The notes: a model not told the origin generated them from the sequence alone. Numbered from the stretch's first letter, positions 39,611 through 49,495 are shown. The stretch: 64,000 bases of DNA from Candidatus Woesearchaeota archaeon CG10_big_fil_rev_8_21_14_0_10_44_13 (GCA_002762985.1 PCXZ01000016.1:42088-106087), one strand, 5' to 3'. A program made the numbers and translations.

Positions 39611-40187
39611 AAAGAGCGTTAAAACGAGCATTAAAAAGGATTTCAAAAATAGCGTCAAAAATAGCTTCCAGACAGGCTTTAAAAAGGCATCATCAGCGCC
39701 TTCATCGGCGTCATTAAGGCCTGCATTAAGGTCCAAGAAGGCAGTTTCAACATGGATCTCCTGGGTCCTTCTTGTAACTTTCGTCATTTTCATAGGCACA
39801 ACGATATTCTATTGGATGAAGGACTATTCTACGACTGCAATGGCAGACCTTGCGAACAGGGTTAAAACGACCGAAGACTGCGATTTAGTGAGTATACAGG
39901 TCTCTGATGTCACATCAAAAAATGCGCAAACTTTAAATATGAAGGTCACAAATAGGTATAATTTAAGAATAGACCAGATAGTAATAAGCTTATATGACAG
40001 CAAGAACAGGTTTATCCTGTCAAACCTGAGCAATACGACCTTAAGGCCCAATTCAACAAAGGAAATTGAGTTTGAGCAGAACAGCAGCATTGCAACAGCA
40101 AGGCTTGAAGCCATACCTGTCATAATAGATGCAGGCAAGCAGATATACTGCATGGAAAGGAAAGTCGAGATCAATGTCACGAGCTGA
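39603..40187 (+). CDS. Type IV pilin-like protein
   Basis: RSKKAVSTWISWVLLVTFVIFIGTTIFYW class III signal peptide; N-terminal extension. Confidence 0.8.
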   Translation: MAEKSVKTSIKKDFKNSVKNSFQTGFKKASSAPSSASLRPALRSKKAVSTWISWVLLVTFVIFIGTTIFYWMKDYSTTAMADLANRVKTTEDCDLVSIQVSDVTSKNAQTLNMKVTNRYNLRIDQIVISLYDSKNRFILSNLSNTTLRPNSTKEIEFEQNSSIATARLEAIPVIIDAGKQIYCMERKVEINVTS

Positions 40188-40188
40188 T

Positions 40189-40212
40189 CCTGATCGGGCC
40201 GGCCCGATCAGG
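40189..40212. promoter_or_regulatory. Perfect 24-bp GC-rich palindrome directly after a pilin stop codon
   Basis: CCTGATCGGGCC|GGCCCGATCAGG; TGA stop ends at 40187. Confidence 0.75.
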
Positions 40213-40336
40213 CTGGATGCCTGGGCCAAGAATCAATGGATCAATAGTATCGCAAGGAATCAATAAGATCATTATCATACGGTCAACATAGGATCAAAAC
40301 AAAAGAGATTATTACTAAAACAAAAGGGGTGCCAAA

Positions 40337-40648
40337 ATGGGCAAAATAAAGGGATTATCTCCTATCGAAAAAGAGATAATTGAGCTCGAGCTTGAGAAAT
40401 CAAGGATAGACAGGGAAAAATCAATGCTTGTCCTGAACAAGGGCCTTTTCCTGTATTTCTGCTTCCTTTTCGTGGCAGTCATGGGATTCATCAACGGCTT
40501 CCTGACAAAAGATCTCCTGAACATACTGATCATAATGAGCCTTTGCATAATAATAATAGCTACTCTGCCTTATATAAAGACGATGCACAAGGAAGAGAAG
40601 AGGCTCAGTTCTCTGATTGATGATCTTAAGTCGAAGAGAGGTGGCTAA
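40337..40648 (+). CDS. Small coiled-coil plus two-TM protein within the pilus cluster
   Basis: EKEIIELELEKSRIDREKSMLVL then two hydrophobic helices. Confidence 0.7.
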   Translation: MGKIKGLSPIEKEIIELELEKSRIDREKSMLVLNKGLFLYFCFLFVAVMGFINGFLTKDLLNILIIMSLCIIIIATLPYIKTMHKEEKRLSSLIDDLKSKRGG

Positions 40649-40649
40649 A

Positions 40650-41210
40650 ATGTCAAATACAAAAAAAGAGGCCCATTCAGGGAAAAGACTAATCAGGTTT
40701 ACAGGGACAAAGGTGATACTGAGCAAGAAGGCCGTTTCGCCGCTCATCGCTACAGTTCTCCTCATAGCATTCGCTGTCGCATTGGGCGCAGTCGTCATGA
40801 ACTGGGGAAGGGGATATGTTGATGACACCACAGCATTCGCGACAGAGAAATCCAACAAGGAGATAAGGTGCAGCATGGACATCAACCTAAAATTCATAGA
40901 GTTCAACGATATAAAGCAGATCTGCCTTGACAACGGCACCAACTCCATAAATTTCACTCTCCAGAACACAGGGACAGTAGGCATCGAGGGAGTCAAGGTC
41001 CAGGCGATCGGCAATTCGTCAATAGTCGATCAGGATGTGAATAGGTCCATCCCAATCGCAAGCATACTCAAGGATTACATCAACTATTCATTGTCGGGCA
41101 ATGGATCCCTTAAGCAGATAAGGTTCACGCCGATGATAAAGGTGGAAGGAGTGAAGATGCTTTGCGCGCAGAACGCCCTCGTGAAAGAGGATGTGGACAT
41201 ATGCACATAG
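40650..41210 (+). CDS. Archaeal type IV pilin
   Basis: LSKKAVSPLIATVLLIAFAVALGAVVMNW. ATG 40650 chosen (track start 40617 is upstream extension). Confidence 0.9.
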   Translation: MSNTKKEAHSGKRLIRFTGTKVILSKKAVSPLIATVLLIAFAVALGAVVMNWGRGYVDDTTAFATEKSNKEIRCSMDINLKFIEFNDIKQICLDNGTNSINFTLQNTGTVGIEGVKVQAIGNSSIVDQDVNRSIPIASILKDYINYSLSGNGSLKQIRFTPMIKVEGVKMLCAQNALVKEDVDICT

Positions 41211-41304
41211 ACATTGATTTTATTTTTATCAATATATTTTATTGATTTCATTTTTATCAAATTAAGCCGACTGACGCAGGCATAAAAGAAATGTCAACCA
41301 AAAA

Positions 41305-41721
41305 ATGGCAGGACAATCAAAGAACATCACACTTTATGTATTCTTATTTGCTCTTTTTATAACCCTTGCGATGGTTTTGGGCGCGAGGACCTATAATCTT
41401 TTCACGGGATCGAAGACGGAAACAGAGAGCACGATGAAATCGACTATGCAGTGCGCATTCTCATACTCGCTTTCGAATATGGAATATTCAGACGGCGTCC
41501 TGAGGTTCGACCTCAAGACGACAGACGAGGAGCTATTCAAAAAGATAATTGTCGTGGGGCACGATGGCCCGAAGGAGATAGCGCTCGGCACTTATATAAA
41601 TTTCAGGCAGGGCGTGAGAGTGGAGCAGATACCGATGGGTGACAGCTTCTTGGTCTATCCTGAAGGGTGTGAAGGACAGAACAACAAGACATGCCTTATA
41701 TCAGAAGGAAGATGCAACTGA
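41305..41721 (+). CDS. Pilin-like/minor pilin protein
   Basis: MAGQSKNITLYVFLFALFITLAMVLGARTYNLF N-terminal hydrophobic helix. Confidence 0.7.
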   Translation: MAGQSKNITLYVFLFALFITLAMVLGARTYNLFTGSKTETESTMKSTMQCAFSYSLSNMEYSDGVLRFDLKTTDEELFKKIIVVGHDGPKEIALGTYINFRQGVRVEQIPMGDSFLVYPEGCEGQNNKTCLISEGRCN

Positions 41722-41739
41722 CCGTAAATCCGGGAGAAT

Positions 41740-42456
41740 ATGCAAAGAAGGTCTAAAATGCCAGAACATAACAAAAAATCGCAGATATGGGAATCAGCAG
41801 TCCTATATGTGCTGATGACAGCGATAATCATGGTGATCGTGCTTGAAGCCGGCGTCCCCATACTGCAGGAGATGAGGGACAAGGCAGTATTCATACAGAC
41901 AAGGGATAATTTCATAAGCCTTAACCAGCACATAGAGGATGTCAGCAATGCAGGCCCGGGCTCGCAGAGGCTTGTCCCAATCCAGATAAAGAAGGGCTAT
42001 CTCAAGATCGATAATGAGAAGATAAAATGGTATATGGACACAAAAGCAGACGTGATCGAGCCGATGTCAAAGATAAGCACAGGCAATGTCAAGATGGCAT
42101 CCGATTCGGACGTGGATGCGTATGAATCAGGCAATTACCTCATAATCGAGAATTTTTATGCCCAGGCAGGGTTCAACAAGATAGGCAATGAGTCGTCATT
42201 CGGCAACATCACCTCGACGAACATACTTGATTATATGAAGTTCAAGGGCACAGGGTCTGTGGCAAACGGCACATTCACGCTGCAGATAGACGGGACGTCA
42301 TTTGAAGGGAACGGCTACACAAAGATCGATGAGGAAGGATATGACAAGGACAGGGCAGTTGTGAGGGCGTTCATAAACACGACATCAGGCGCAAATTACA
42401 CGGTAACATTCACTATGTATGGGGATACGGATTTCATGACAGTAAACATAGAATGA
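41740..42456 (+). CDS. Pilin-like/minor pilin protein
   Basis: NKKSQIWESAVLYVLMTAIIMVIVLEAGVPIL; ATG at 41758 also possible. Confidence 0.75.
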   Translation: MQRRSKMPEHNKKSQIWESAVLYVLMTAIIMVIVLEAGVPILQEMRDKAVFIQTRDNFISLNQHIEDVSNAGPGSQRLVPIQIKKGYLKIDNEKIKWYMDTKADVIEPMSKISTGNVKMASDSDVDAYESGNYLIIENFYAQAGFNKIGNESSFGNITSTNILDYMKFKGTGSVANGTFTLQIDGTSFEGNGYTKIDEEGYDKDRAVVRAFINTTSGANYTVTFTMYGDTDFMTVNIE

Positions 42457-42598
42457 TCCAAATCTGTTCCAATCCGGTATCAAAACACCTTCAAATAACT
42501 TCCAAAGCAGAGTGTTTCAAAAATATTTCAAAGCGATTCATATTGATTTCAAGGGCAATGTACTGCAATTACGCAATGTATAAAAAAAGAGGTGTTAG

Positions 42599-44629
42599 AT
42601 GCCTTCATTCATGGATAAGCTCAAGGGGATAAAGACCCTTGGCGATGTGAAATATCTCATAACAAAAAAAGAGGAGGATAGGGGAAAAGACATACTGAAA
42701 AGTATGGACGAGATCAGTCCTGAAGAGGCCTTTGCTGTAGGAGGAGGCCCCGTGATGATGAAAACGCCGTCCGGATTGGCGAAGCACGATGCCAAGAAGG
42801 AGGAAGAGACCGCTAAGACGCTTGAAGGCGCGCCTATCCAGTCATTGGCTGAAGGCGTCAAGACAAAGATAGAAGGCATATCTTTTTCCATAGACCTGAG
42901 GCCTAAGATAATAGAGCTCCCCCCCTTCAAGGATGTTTCTAGCATTAACGTAAAATATCCAGTAATGCCCCCTTATGCATACGCCCACATCTATTGGGAC
43001 AAGAAGAACAGCGAGCTCCTTTACGAGATAGAAGAGCCCGAGCTTTCGAAGGTCGAGAAGAACCTCCTCAGGCTGATACAGCTCGGATTGGAGGAGATGA
43101 TCAATGTGAGCTTTGTCAGGGCGACAAACTCCAACCTCATAATGCAGTACCTTGAGAAGAACGTCCAGTCCATACTCATAGAGCTGGGCACAAAGGTGAC
43201 AAAAGAGACCTACTTCAAGATAATGTATTATGTGTACAGGGATTCTGTCGGCCTCAATGAGATTGAGCCCATGCTCAATGATTATTTCATAGAGGATATC
43301 GAGTGCAATGGGCAGAACTTCCCCATCTATATAGTGCATAGGAAATACCAGAACCTGAGGTCCAATATACAATTCAATGACCCCCAGAGGATAACTGATT
43401 TTGTCGAGAAGCTAGCCCAGAAGGCAGGGAGATATGTGTCATACGCAAGGCCCATCCTTGACGGCACGCTTCCTGACGGATCGAGGGTGAACGCAACATA
43501 CACAAGCGATGTCACTACGAGAGGACCCACTTTCACGATAAGGAAATTCACAAAGGAGCCATGGACGCCAATACACCTGATAAACATGAACACAGCTTCT
43601 GCTGAAGTGTTCGCGTTCCTCTGGCTGGTGATAGAGAACAAGTTCAACATAATGGTGATAGGGGAGACCGCATCAGGAAAGACCACATTCATGAACAGCA
43701 TACTCCACTTCGTATCGTCAGAGGCGAGGATATGCTCTATAGAGGATACGAGGGAAATAAACATAGCCCACGACAACTGGCTGCCTGCTGTCGTCAGGAC
43801 AGGATTCGGGATACCCAATATCAGCGGAGTGCAGTACGGCGAGATAAACCTTTTCGATCTTCTCAAGGAGACTTTCAGGCAGAATCCTGATTATGTCGTT
43901 GTGGGAGAAGTGAGGGGCATAGAGACTTATGTCCTTTTCCAAGGCATGGCATCAGGCCACCCTTCATTCTCGACGTTCCACGCGAATTCGATGGAAACCC
44001 TGACAAGGAGGCTTGAGACGCCGCCCATAAGCCTGCCGCCGACCCTTGTAGAATCCCTTGATGTAGTCTGCGTCACAAGCCATATCAAAGGGAGGGAGAC
44101 CAACATAAGAAGGATGATGGAGATGGACGAGATAATAGAGGTCAAAGGAGAGGTAGGAAAGGTGGTGATGAACAAGCTCTTCTTATGGGATCCTGTCAAG
44201 GATGTCTTCCAGTTCAACGGCAATTCCCACGTGTTCAAGAAGATATTCGACAGGACAGGAACGCCTATACGGACTCTGATGGACGAGCTGAACACGAGGA
44301 CAAAGCTCCTGAAAAAGATAGCAGAGATGAAGATAACTGATTTCAAAGAGGTGAACGAGATAGTGAACTCGTATGTCAAGAACAAGACAGAGACCCTGAA
44401 GAGATTCGGCATAACTGAAGAGGGCATTGCAAACGAGAAGAAGGTGAAATCGGGAAATGAGGATAAGAAAGAGGGCAAAGAGAAACCCGCACCCAAGTCA
44501 TCGTCCCAGCCGCCATCCCAAAAACCGTCAAAATCACAAACCTCGCCGCCATCCCAACAGCCATCTCCTGCATCCGGGCAATCTTCAAAGAAGAAAAATG
44601 CAAAGAACAAGGCGCCAAATAAAAAATGA
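42599..44629 (+). CDS. Type II/IV secretion system ATPase (ArlI/TadA-like)
   Basis: Walker A GETASGKTTFMNS, DTREI, VVGEVRGIE, HPSFSTFHANS; Lys/Pro/Ser-rich C-terminal tail. Confidence 0.95.
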   Translation: MPSFMDKLKGIKTLGDVKYLITKKEEDRGKDILKSMDEISPEEAFAVGGGPVMMKTPSGLAKHDAKKEEETAKTLEGAPIQSLAEGVKTKIEGISFSIDLRPKIIELPPFKDVSSINVKYPVMPPYAYAHIYWDKKNSELLYEIEEPELSKVEKNLLRLIQLGLEEMINVSFVRATNSNLIMQYLEKNVQSILIELGTKVTKETYFKIMYYVYRDSVGLNEIEPMLNDYFIEDIECNGQNFPIYIVHRKYQNLRSNIQFNDPQRITDFVEKLAQKAGRYVSYARPILDGTLPDGSRVNATYTSDVTTRGPTFTIRKFTKEPWTPIHLINMNTASAEVFAFLWLVIENKFNIMVIGETASGKTTFMNSILHFVSSEARICSIEDTREINIAHDNWLPAVVRTGFGIPNISGVQYGEINLFDLLKETFRQNPDYVVVGEVRGIETYVLFQGMASGHPSFSTFHANSMETLTRRLETPPISLPPTLVESLDVVCVTSHIKGRETNIRRMMEMDEIIEVKGEVGKVVMNKLFLWDPVKDVFQFNGNSHVFKKIFDRTGTPIRTLMDELNTRTKLLKKIAEMKITDFKEVNEIVNSYVKNKTETLKRFGITEEGIANEKKVKSGNEDKKEGKEKPAPKSSSQPPSQKPSKSQTSPPSQQPSPASGQSSKKKNAKNKAPNKK

Positions 44630-44853
44630 CAAAGAGACAGAAGATAGACGAAGTAGTGAAATTGAAGAGAGGCATGAAGAAGGCCCTCGCTTTGGTAGAT
44701 TATTACAACAATCTTGCCGACAGGCAGATATCCAGCGAGGAAGAGCTCAGGGAGACAAGATCGAAGATGGAGTTCACACAGAAGCAGATATTGAGGGCAT
44801 GCCTTGAGATAAAGAAGGCCACGAAAGAGAAGGAATCAGATATCTCAAGCTGA
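44626..44853 (+). CDS. Small coiled-coil protein between ATPase and platform gene
   Basis: 75 aa, ATGA overlap with the ATPase stop. Confidence 0.75.
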   Translation: MTKRQKIDEVVKLKRGMKKALALVDYYNNLADRQISSEEELRETRSKMEFTQKQILRACLEIKKATKEKESDISS

Positions 44854-44933
44854 TGTTAGGGGGGTTCATAAGATGATTCCATGAGCATATCCAATGTGAT
44901 TAGTCGGCATCTTCCAGGATCGGGCGGGTTTCC

Positions 44934-47666
44934 ATGAGAAAAAATGTCAAGAAGGTAATAAACCAGGTATTGTCCCTGCTTGAGGAGGCAGAATCGTACG
45001 AGTTCCACAAGCAGAACCTGATAAGATCAGTTGACACTCTCTTCAGGGAATACCAGGAAGGGAAGTACAATCATGCCGAATACAACAAGCTCCTGCATGA
45101 TATCCTGAAAAGAAGGACAAAAAAAGAGTGGATAGAGTATTATGACGCTTATATCTATTCCATACTCAAGCAGATAGACCCCCTGATATCCCAGGTGATC
45201 TATTATGTCTATAATGATGATTCGATCAGGAGGCTTTCGATAAGCGGAAGGGAAGTGAAAGTGCGCGCTGAAGACCGCCGTTTCCCTGCGCCTTCCATAG
45301 AGGAGGACAAGAAGCACGAGCTCAGGAAGATAAAGCAGAAGGATGAGAAAGCCAAGGAGTTCGTGGAATTCGAGAGAGAGCCGATCCTTGGCGCCCAGCC
45401 TTCCCCACTAAAAGAGAAATACACAGAGGAGATAAGCAGGATAAGGCATGGAAGAGAGAAGACGGCCCAGGAGAAGATAGAGATAAAGACCCCTGAGATA
45501 AAGGGCGGGAAGATATCTTTTTTACAGAAGGCCCTGTTAGACATAAAGGCCAATATTGAGAAAAGAGAGGCGCGCAGGAAGAAGGAGTACATAAACAAAG
45601 AGCTTGAGAAGGCCAGGAAACCCTCGTTGTTCAGCATCATCATGAGGAAAGCGGCAGGGCTCAGGCCAGAGGCGAAGCCAAGACCTGTCAAGGTCAGAAA
45701 ACCATCAGTCTTCGTGAGGCTGGCCGATGGCATAAGATCCATGCTTTCGCCGAGGAAAAAGCTAGAGCTGAAAGAGGCAGTAAAGAAGCCCGTAATAAGG
45801 CCTACAGCGCAGGAAAGAGAACATCTCACTATATCTCTCTTGTCACGTCTCAAATACATACTTGGATTGAGCGGGGATTCTCAAAAGACCGAGATTGAAA
45901 TCAGAAAGCCTGAACCGCTCAAGATAAAGAAGCTGCCTGCGGGGATATCTTCTATCCGGAAAGACGAAGCCCTCGACAAGCTCTTCTCGCAGCTTGATAC
46001 CATAAAGAAAGGGGGCTCAGAGCTTAAGATAACTCCGAAAGGCACTGCAAAAAAGAGCCTGGGGATGAGGATGGACCTTTTCTTCATAAGGCTGCATGCT
46101 GCATTGAAATACAAGAAGCTCGTGATCGCTGGAAGAGCCCGCGGGTCAGGGAAAGCCGGAGCAGAGACCGAAGAGGAGAGGCCAGCTGAGATAATGCTCA
46201 AGCTGCCAGAGGCAAGAGAGGTGAAAACACCTGTTCCTGCAGCCAAAGAGAGGAAGATATCCATATTCAGCAGGATAAGCGAAGCAGCATCAAGGATAAA
46301 ATCCTTCCTGTTCGTGCCTTATGAGAAGCCAGTGCCGGCAAGAGCCGAGAAGAAGAAGGCTGTTCCTGAGCAGAAGATGCCTTCTGCACAGGCAGCTGAG
46401 AAAATATCGCTTGCTGAGAGGCTGCGCACTTATGTTGCTAATCTTTTCAAAGCAGAGAAGCCTTCTCCTAAGCCTTCCCCTGGCGCAGCAGCAGAGGCAG
46501 CGCGCGTATCAAGGGAAGCGGCAGAAGAAGCCAGGCCTGAGCATGTAAGGTTCAGGTTCAGCTGGAGCCAGATCAAGGAATCCTACAACAAGATGATGGA
46601 AAGGGAGAAGATCTTCGTCTCAAAGAAGATGGAAGTGACACCTTCATTGCAGATGCAGGCCCTGAAAGAGAAAGTGAGGGAGATATCAGAGGAGGAGCAG
46701 ATAACCCCTAAACTGCTCAGGGAGGAAGTAGAGAGCATACAGAAGATAATCTCAGAGAAGAAGAAGTACAAGGTCTATCAGCCGTCTTTCATAGGCTCTT
46801 TTGCAAATGCGACAATAAGGAAATTCACCTTTTACCTCATCGAGCAGTACCCGTCATTCTTCAAGACATTATATGACAACTTAAGGCTTGCGAACATCAA
46901 GCTCCTTTCGAATACCTATGTGAATATAATGCTCCTAACAACGATAATAATCTCTGCGATCTCTTCAGTGTTCTTCTTTGCGTTCTTCCTTTTCACGAAT
47001 AACCCTATCCTCATGATATTTCCCAAGGCGATAATGATGGCGGTCCTTTGCGGCGGCGTCACTTTCATGCTGTTCTATTCTTACCCCCAGATGCAGGCGA
47101 AGAACAGGGAGCATAGCATAAACACCAACCTTCCATTCGCAATAAACCACATCTCTGCTGTCGCAGGATCAGGCGTCCCGCCGACTAAGATGTTCAAGCT
47201 GATAATGGAATCAGAGGAATATGGGGAGATGGCTGTAGAGATAGAGAAGATAGTGGAATATGTAGAGCTGTTCGGCTACGATCTCCTCACTGCAGTGAGG
47301 TCTGTAGCATTCACGACCCCTTCCAGCGCATTCAAGGAATTCCTTGAAGGCATGGTCTCGACAATAGAGTCAGGCGGAGACCTGAACGTCTATCTCAAGG
47401 AGAAGACCTCAGAGGCGATGCTCTCATACGAGCTTGAGAGGCAGAAATACACAGAGACATTGTCCACATACTCAGATATATACACTGGCATCCTTATCGC
47501 AGCGCCATTGTTCTTCATAGTGGCCCTCTCGCTTGTCAGCATGCTCGGGGGCACAATCGGGGGATTGGAGGTCAATGTAGTGATTGTAGGGGGAGCTTAT
47601 GTCGTGATACCAGTGCTCAATATCCTGTTCATAATAATACTTGAGCTGACGCAGCCAGAGGTATGA
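44934..47666 (+). CDS. TadC/ArlJ-like pilus platform protein with ~600-aa N-terminal extension
   Basis: C-terminal T2SSF-like region (INHISAVAGSGVPPTKMFKLIMES..., several TMs); basic N-terminal half with repeated amphipathic motifs. Confidence 0.88.
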   Translation: MRKNVKKVINQVLSLLEEAESYEFHKQNLIRSVDTLFREYQEGKYNHAEYNKLLHDILKRRTKKEWIEYYDAYIYSILKQIDPLISQVIYYVYNDDSIRRLSISGREVKVRAEDRRFPAPSIEEDKKHELRKIKQKDEKAKEFVEFEREPILGAQPSPLKEKYTEEISRIRHGREKTAQEKIEIKTPEIKGGKISFLQKALLDIKANIEKREARRKKEYINKELEKARKPSLFSIIMRKAAGLRPEAKPRPVKVRKPSVFVRLADGIRSMLSPRKKLELKEAVKKPVIRPTAQEREHLTISLLSRLKYILGLSGDSQKTEIEIRKPEPLKIKKLPAGISSIRKDEALDKLFSQLDTIKKGGSELKITPKGTAKKSLGMRMDLFFIRLHAALKYKKLVIAGRARGSGKAGAETEEERPAEIMLKLPEAREVKTPVPAAKERKISIFSRISEAASRIKSFLFVPYEKPVPARAEKKKAVPEQKMPSAQAAEKISLAERLRTYVANLFKAEKPSPKPSPGAAAEAARVSREAAEEARPEHVRFRFSWSQIKESYNKMMEREKIFVSKKMEVTPSLQMQALKEKVREISEEEQITPKLLREEVESIQKIISEKKKYKVYQPSFIGSFANATIRKFTFYLIEQYPSFFKTLYDNLRLANIKLLSNTYVNIMLLTTIIISAISSVFFFAFFLFTNNPILMIFPKAIMMAVLCGGVTFMLFYSYPQMQAKNREHSINTNLPFAINHISAVAGSGVPPTKMFKLIMESEEYGEMAVEIEKIVEYVELFGYDLLTAVRSVAFTTPSSAFKEFLEGMVSTIESGGDLNVYLKEKTSEAMLSYELERQKYTETLSTYSDIYTGILIAAPLFFIVALSLVSMLGGTIGGLEVNVVIVGGAYVVIPVLNILFIIILELTQPEV

Positions 47667-47670
47667 TAGA

Positions 47671-48570
47671 ATGGCATTCAATAAGAACTACATACTGACA
47701 TTCGGGATGGGCATTGTGATACTCATACTTGATATCGCCATGTTCTATCATACCTTGTGGTTCATCCCGCTCATAGTAGTGGCTCTCACAATAGGATGGA
47801 GCCAGTACTGGATAGATTTCTTCATGAATATCCAGAGGCAGAAGAACATCGAAGCGAGGTTCCCTGATTTCGTGAGGTATCTCGCAGGAGCAATAAAATC
47901 TGGCATGCCGGTCTCAAGGGCGATAATCTATGTGTCGAAGACGGATTTCGGCGACCTCACGCCTTATGTGAAGAAGCTCGCAAACCAGGTCGAATGGAGC
48001 ATACCTGTCCACAAGGCTCTGAACACCTTTGCGAACGAGACGAAGAATGCCGTGATCAGGAGGGCCATCGCCACTGTTGTCGAGGCAGAGAGGGCAGGAG
48101 GAAATCTCGAGGATGTCCTTGAGAGCGTGACGAACTCCGTCATCGAGATAAAGAAGATGAAGCAGAGGAGGAGGGCCAGCATCCAAGGCCAGATAATCCA
48201 GAACTATGTCATCTTCATAGTGTTCTTGGTCGTCATGATAGTCGTCCAGAACATGGTAGTGCCTTATGTCACTGCAATAGGCGAGACAGAATCAAGGGGC
48301 AGCGATACAGGCATAATCGCGCCTTTGGGTGGTGTTGTCGAGAAGGTGAATTTCGATTTCAGCTCGATTGACGGCTTTTTGAATTCCATGAGGGCATGGT
48401 TCACGAGCCTCAGGGGCGTGTTCCTCATGATAGCCCTGATCCAGGGATTCTTCACTGGGATCGTCATAGGAAAACTTGCAGAAGGCCAGATGGCTCCTGG
48501 ACTGAAGCATTCATTGATACTGATGACGATCGCGTTCTTCGTGATAACACTGTCGCAGGGCGTTGTGTAG
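47671..48570 (+). CDS. Second TadC/ArlJ-like pilus platform protein
   Basis: RFPDFVRYLAGAIKSGMPVSRAIIY..., several TMs, EAERAGGNLEDVLESV. Confidence 0.9.
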   Translation: MAFNKNYILTFGMGIVILILDIAMFYHTLWFIPLIVVALTIGWSQYWIDFFMNIQRQKNIEARFPDFVRYLAGAIKSGMPVSRAIIYVSKTDFGDLTPYVKKLANQVEWSIPVHKALNTFANETKNAVIRRAIATVVEAERAGGNLEDVLESVTNSVIEIKKMKQRRRASIQGQIIQNYVIFIVFLVVMIVVQNMVVPYVTAIGETESRGSDTGIIAPLGGVVEKVNFDFSSIDGFLNSMRAWFTSLRGVFLMIALIQGFFTGIVIGKLAEGQMAPGLKHSLILMTIAFFVITLSQGVV

Positions 48571-48649
48571 GGAAATTTAAGGCAAGCTGTTTGTTTTAAT
48601 TTTGTTGTCTTAAACTATAACTTTTTGCAACACGACCATGACGACCCTC

Positions 48650-48914
48650 AACAGAAAATCTGCGGATTTTCTTAGTTGATTTGTTTCAAAATCAACAACA
48701 GAAAACTTTTGGTTTTCTTAGTTGTTTATTGTATAACCAACAATCCATTCGCCTCCACAGCACAACTGCCGGATACGGCTCATGCCCTCACAATTGAGCA
48801 CTAGCCAACTCCCCCGCTATTAAAACGCTGTGCCTTAAGATAGAACTCTGAGCACCTTGGGGTGGAAGGGTGGGAAAGCGAGTTTGCAGCAATTTTGGGC
48901 GGGGTATTTTTTGA
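48650..48914 (+). repeat. Dispersed intergenic repeat, copy E (hairpin array plus core)
   Basis: Same hairpin array as 11908-12003 followed by CAATCCATTCGCCTCCACAGCACAACTGCCGGATACGGCTCATGCCCTC and the GAGCACCTTGGGGTG...GGGCGGGGTATTTTTTGATT end. Confidence 0.85.
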
Positions 48915-48989
48915 TTAAAAAAGAAATACTGCTGCAAATCATAAAAAGAGCATCATCTTAAAGACATATTTTCATAGAAATCCAAACCA

Positions 48990-49298
48990 CTACCTCACCT
49001 TCACCTGCACGCATGTATTATTTACGCATCTTATCTCGAACATCGCTGCTATGCCTGTGCAGAAATCAGGGCACTGCTGGCTGGGATCGACATATTCCCT
49101 GTTGCCATAGAAGCAGTCTCCTGTGTCCAGGCTTATGCCGCAGGCGCAGTCTGAGTCCTTGCCGCAGAATTTGTCCTTTGGGATGTTGAGCTTCTCTATA
49201 GGCCCACTCTTGAGAAGGCCGCTTGTTAAGGCGATAAGGGATATCACAAACATGGTGAAATATATCATATACTTTATCTTTGCAGATAGCTTGATCAT
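48990..49298 (-). CDS. Small Cys-rich secreted/membrane-anchored protein
   Basis: N-terminal TM then CGKDSDCACGISLDTGDCFYGN...QCPDFCTG...CVNNTC. Confidence 0.75.
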   Translation of the reverse strand: MIKLSAKIKYMIYFTMFVISLIALTSGLLKSGPIEKLNIPKDKFCGKDSDCACGISLDTGDCFYGNREYVDPSQQCPDFCTGIAAMFEIRCVNNTCVQVKVR

Positions 49299-49365
49299 AA
49301 GCAGGGTATTCTTTGCGGGTTTTTAAAGGTTGCGCAGAAGATTATTCTTGTTTTTGAAGTGGCAA

Positions 49366-49495
49366 TCCTCCCTCGCCTGCGCTAGGCGGAGCGCCATACT
49401 AAATTTCTATGCCTTCAGTTAGTTGGTCGAGCACCTTGAGGTGATAGGGAGGGATATCGATGGGTTGATGGATGAGGGAGGGGTAATTTTAGAAC
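49366..49495 (+). repeat. Partial dispersed intergenic repeat, copy F
   Basis: GAGCACCTTGAGGTGATAGGGAGGGATATCGATGG...GAGGGAGGGGTAATTTTAGAAC matches the right half of copy D. Confidence 0.6.

Noticed and set aside
43927-44610. 227-aa antisense ORF opposite the secretion ATPase
   Set aside because: Low-complexity Phe/Ser/Asp-rich translation opposite a well-supported ATPase; a shadow ORF.
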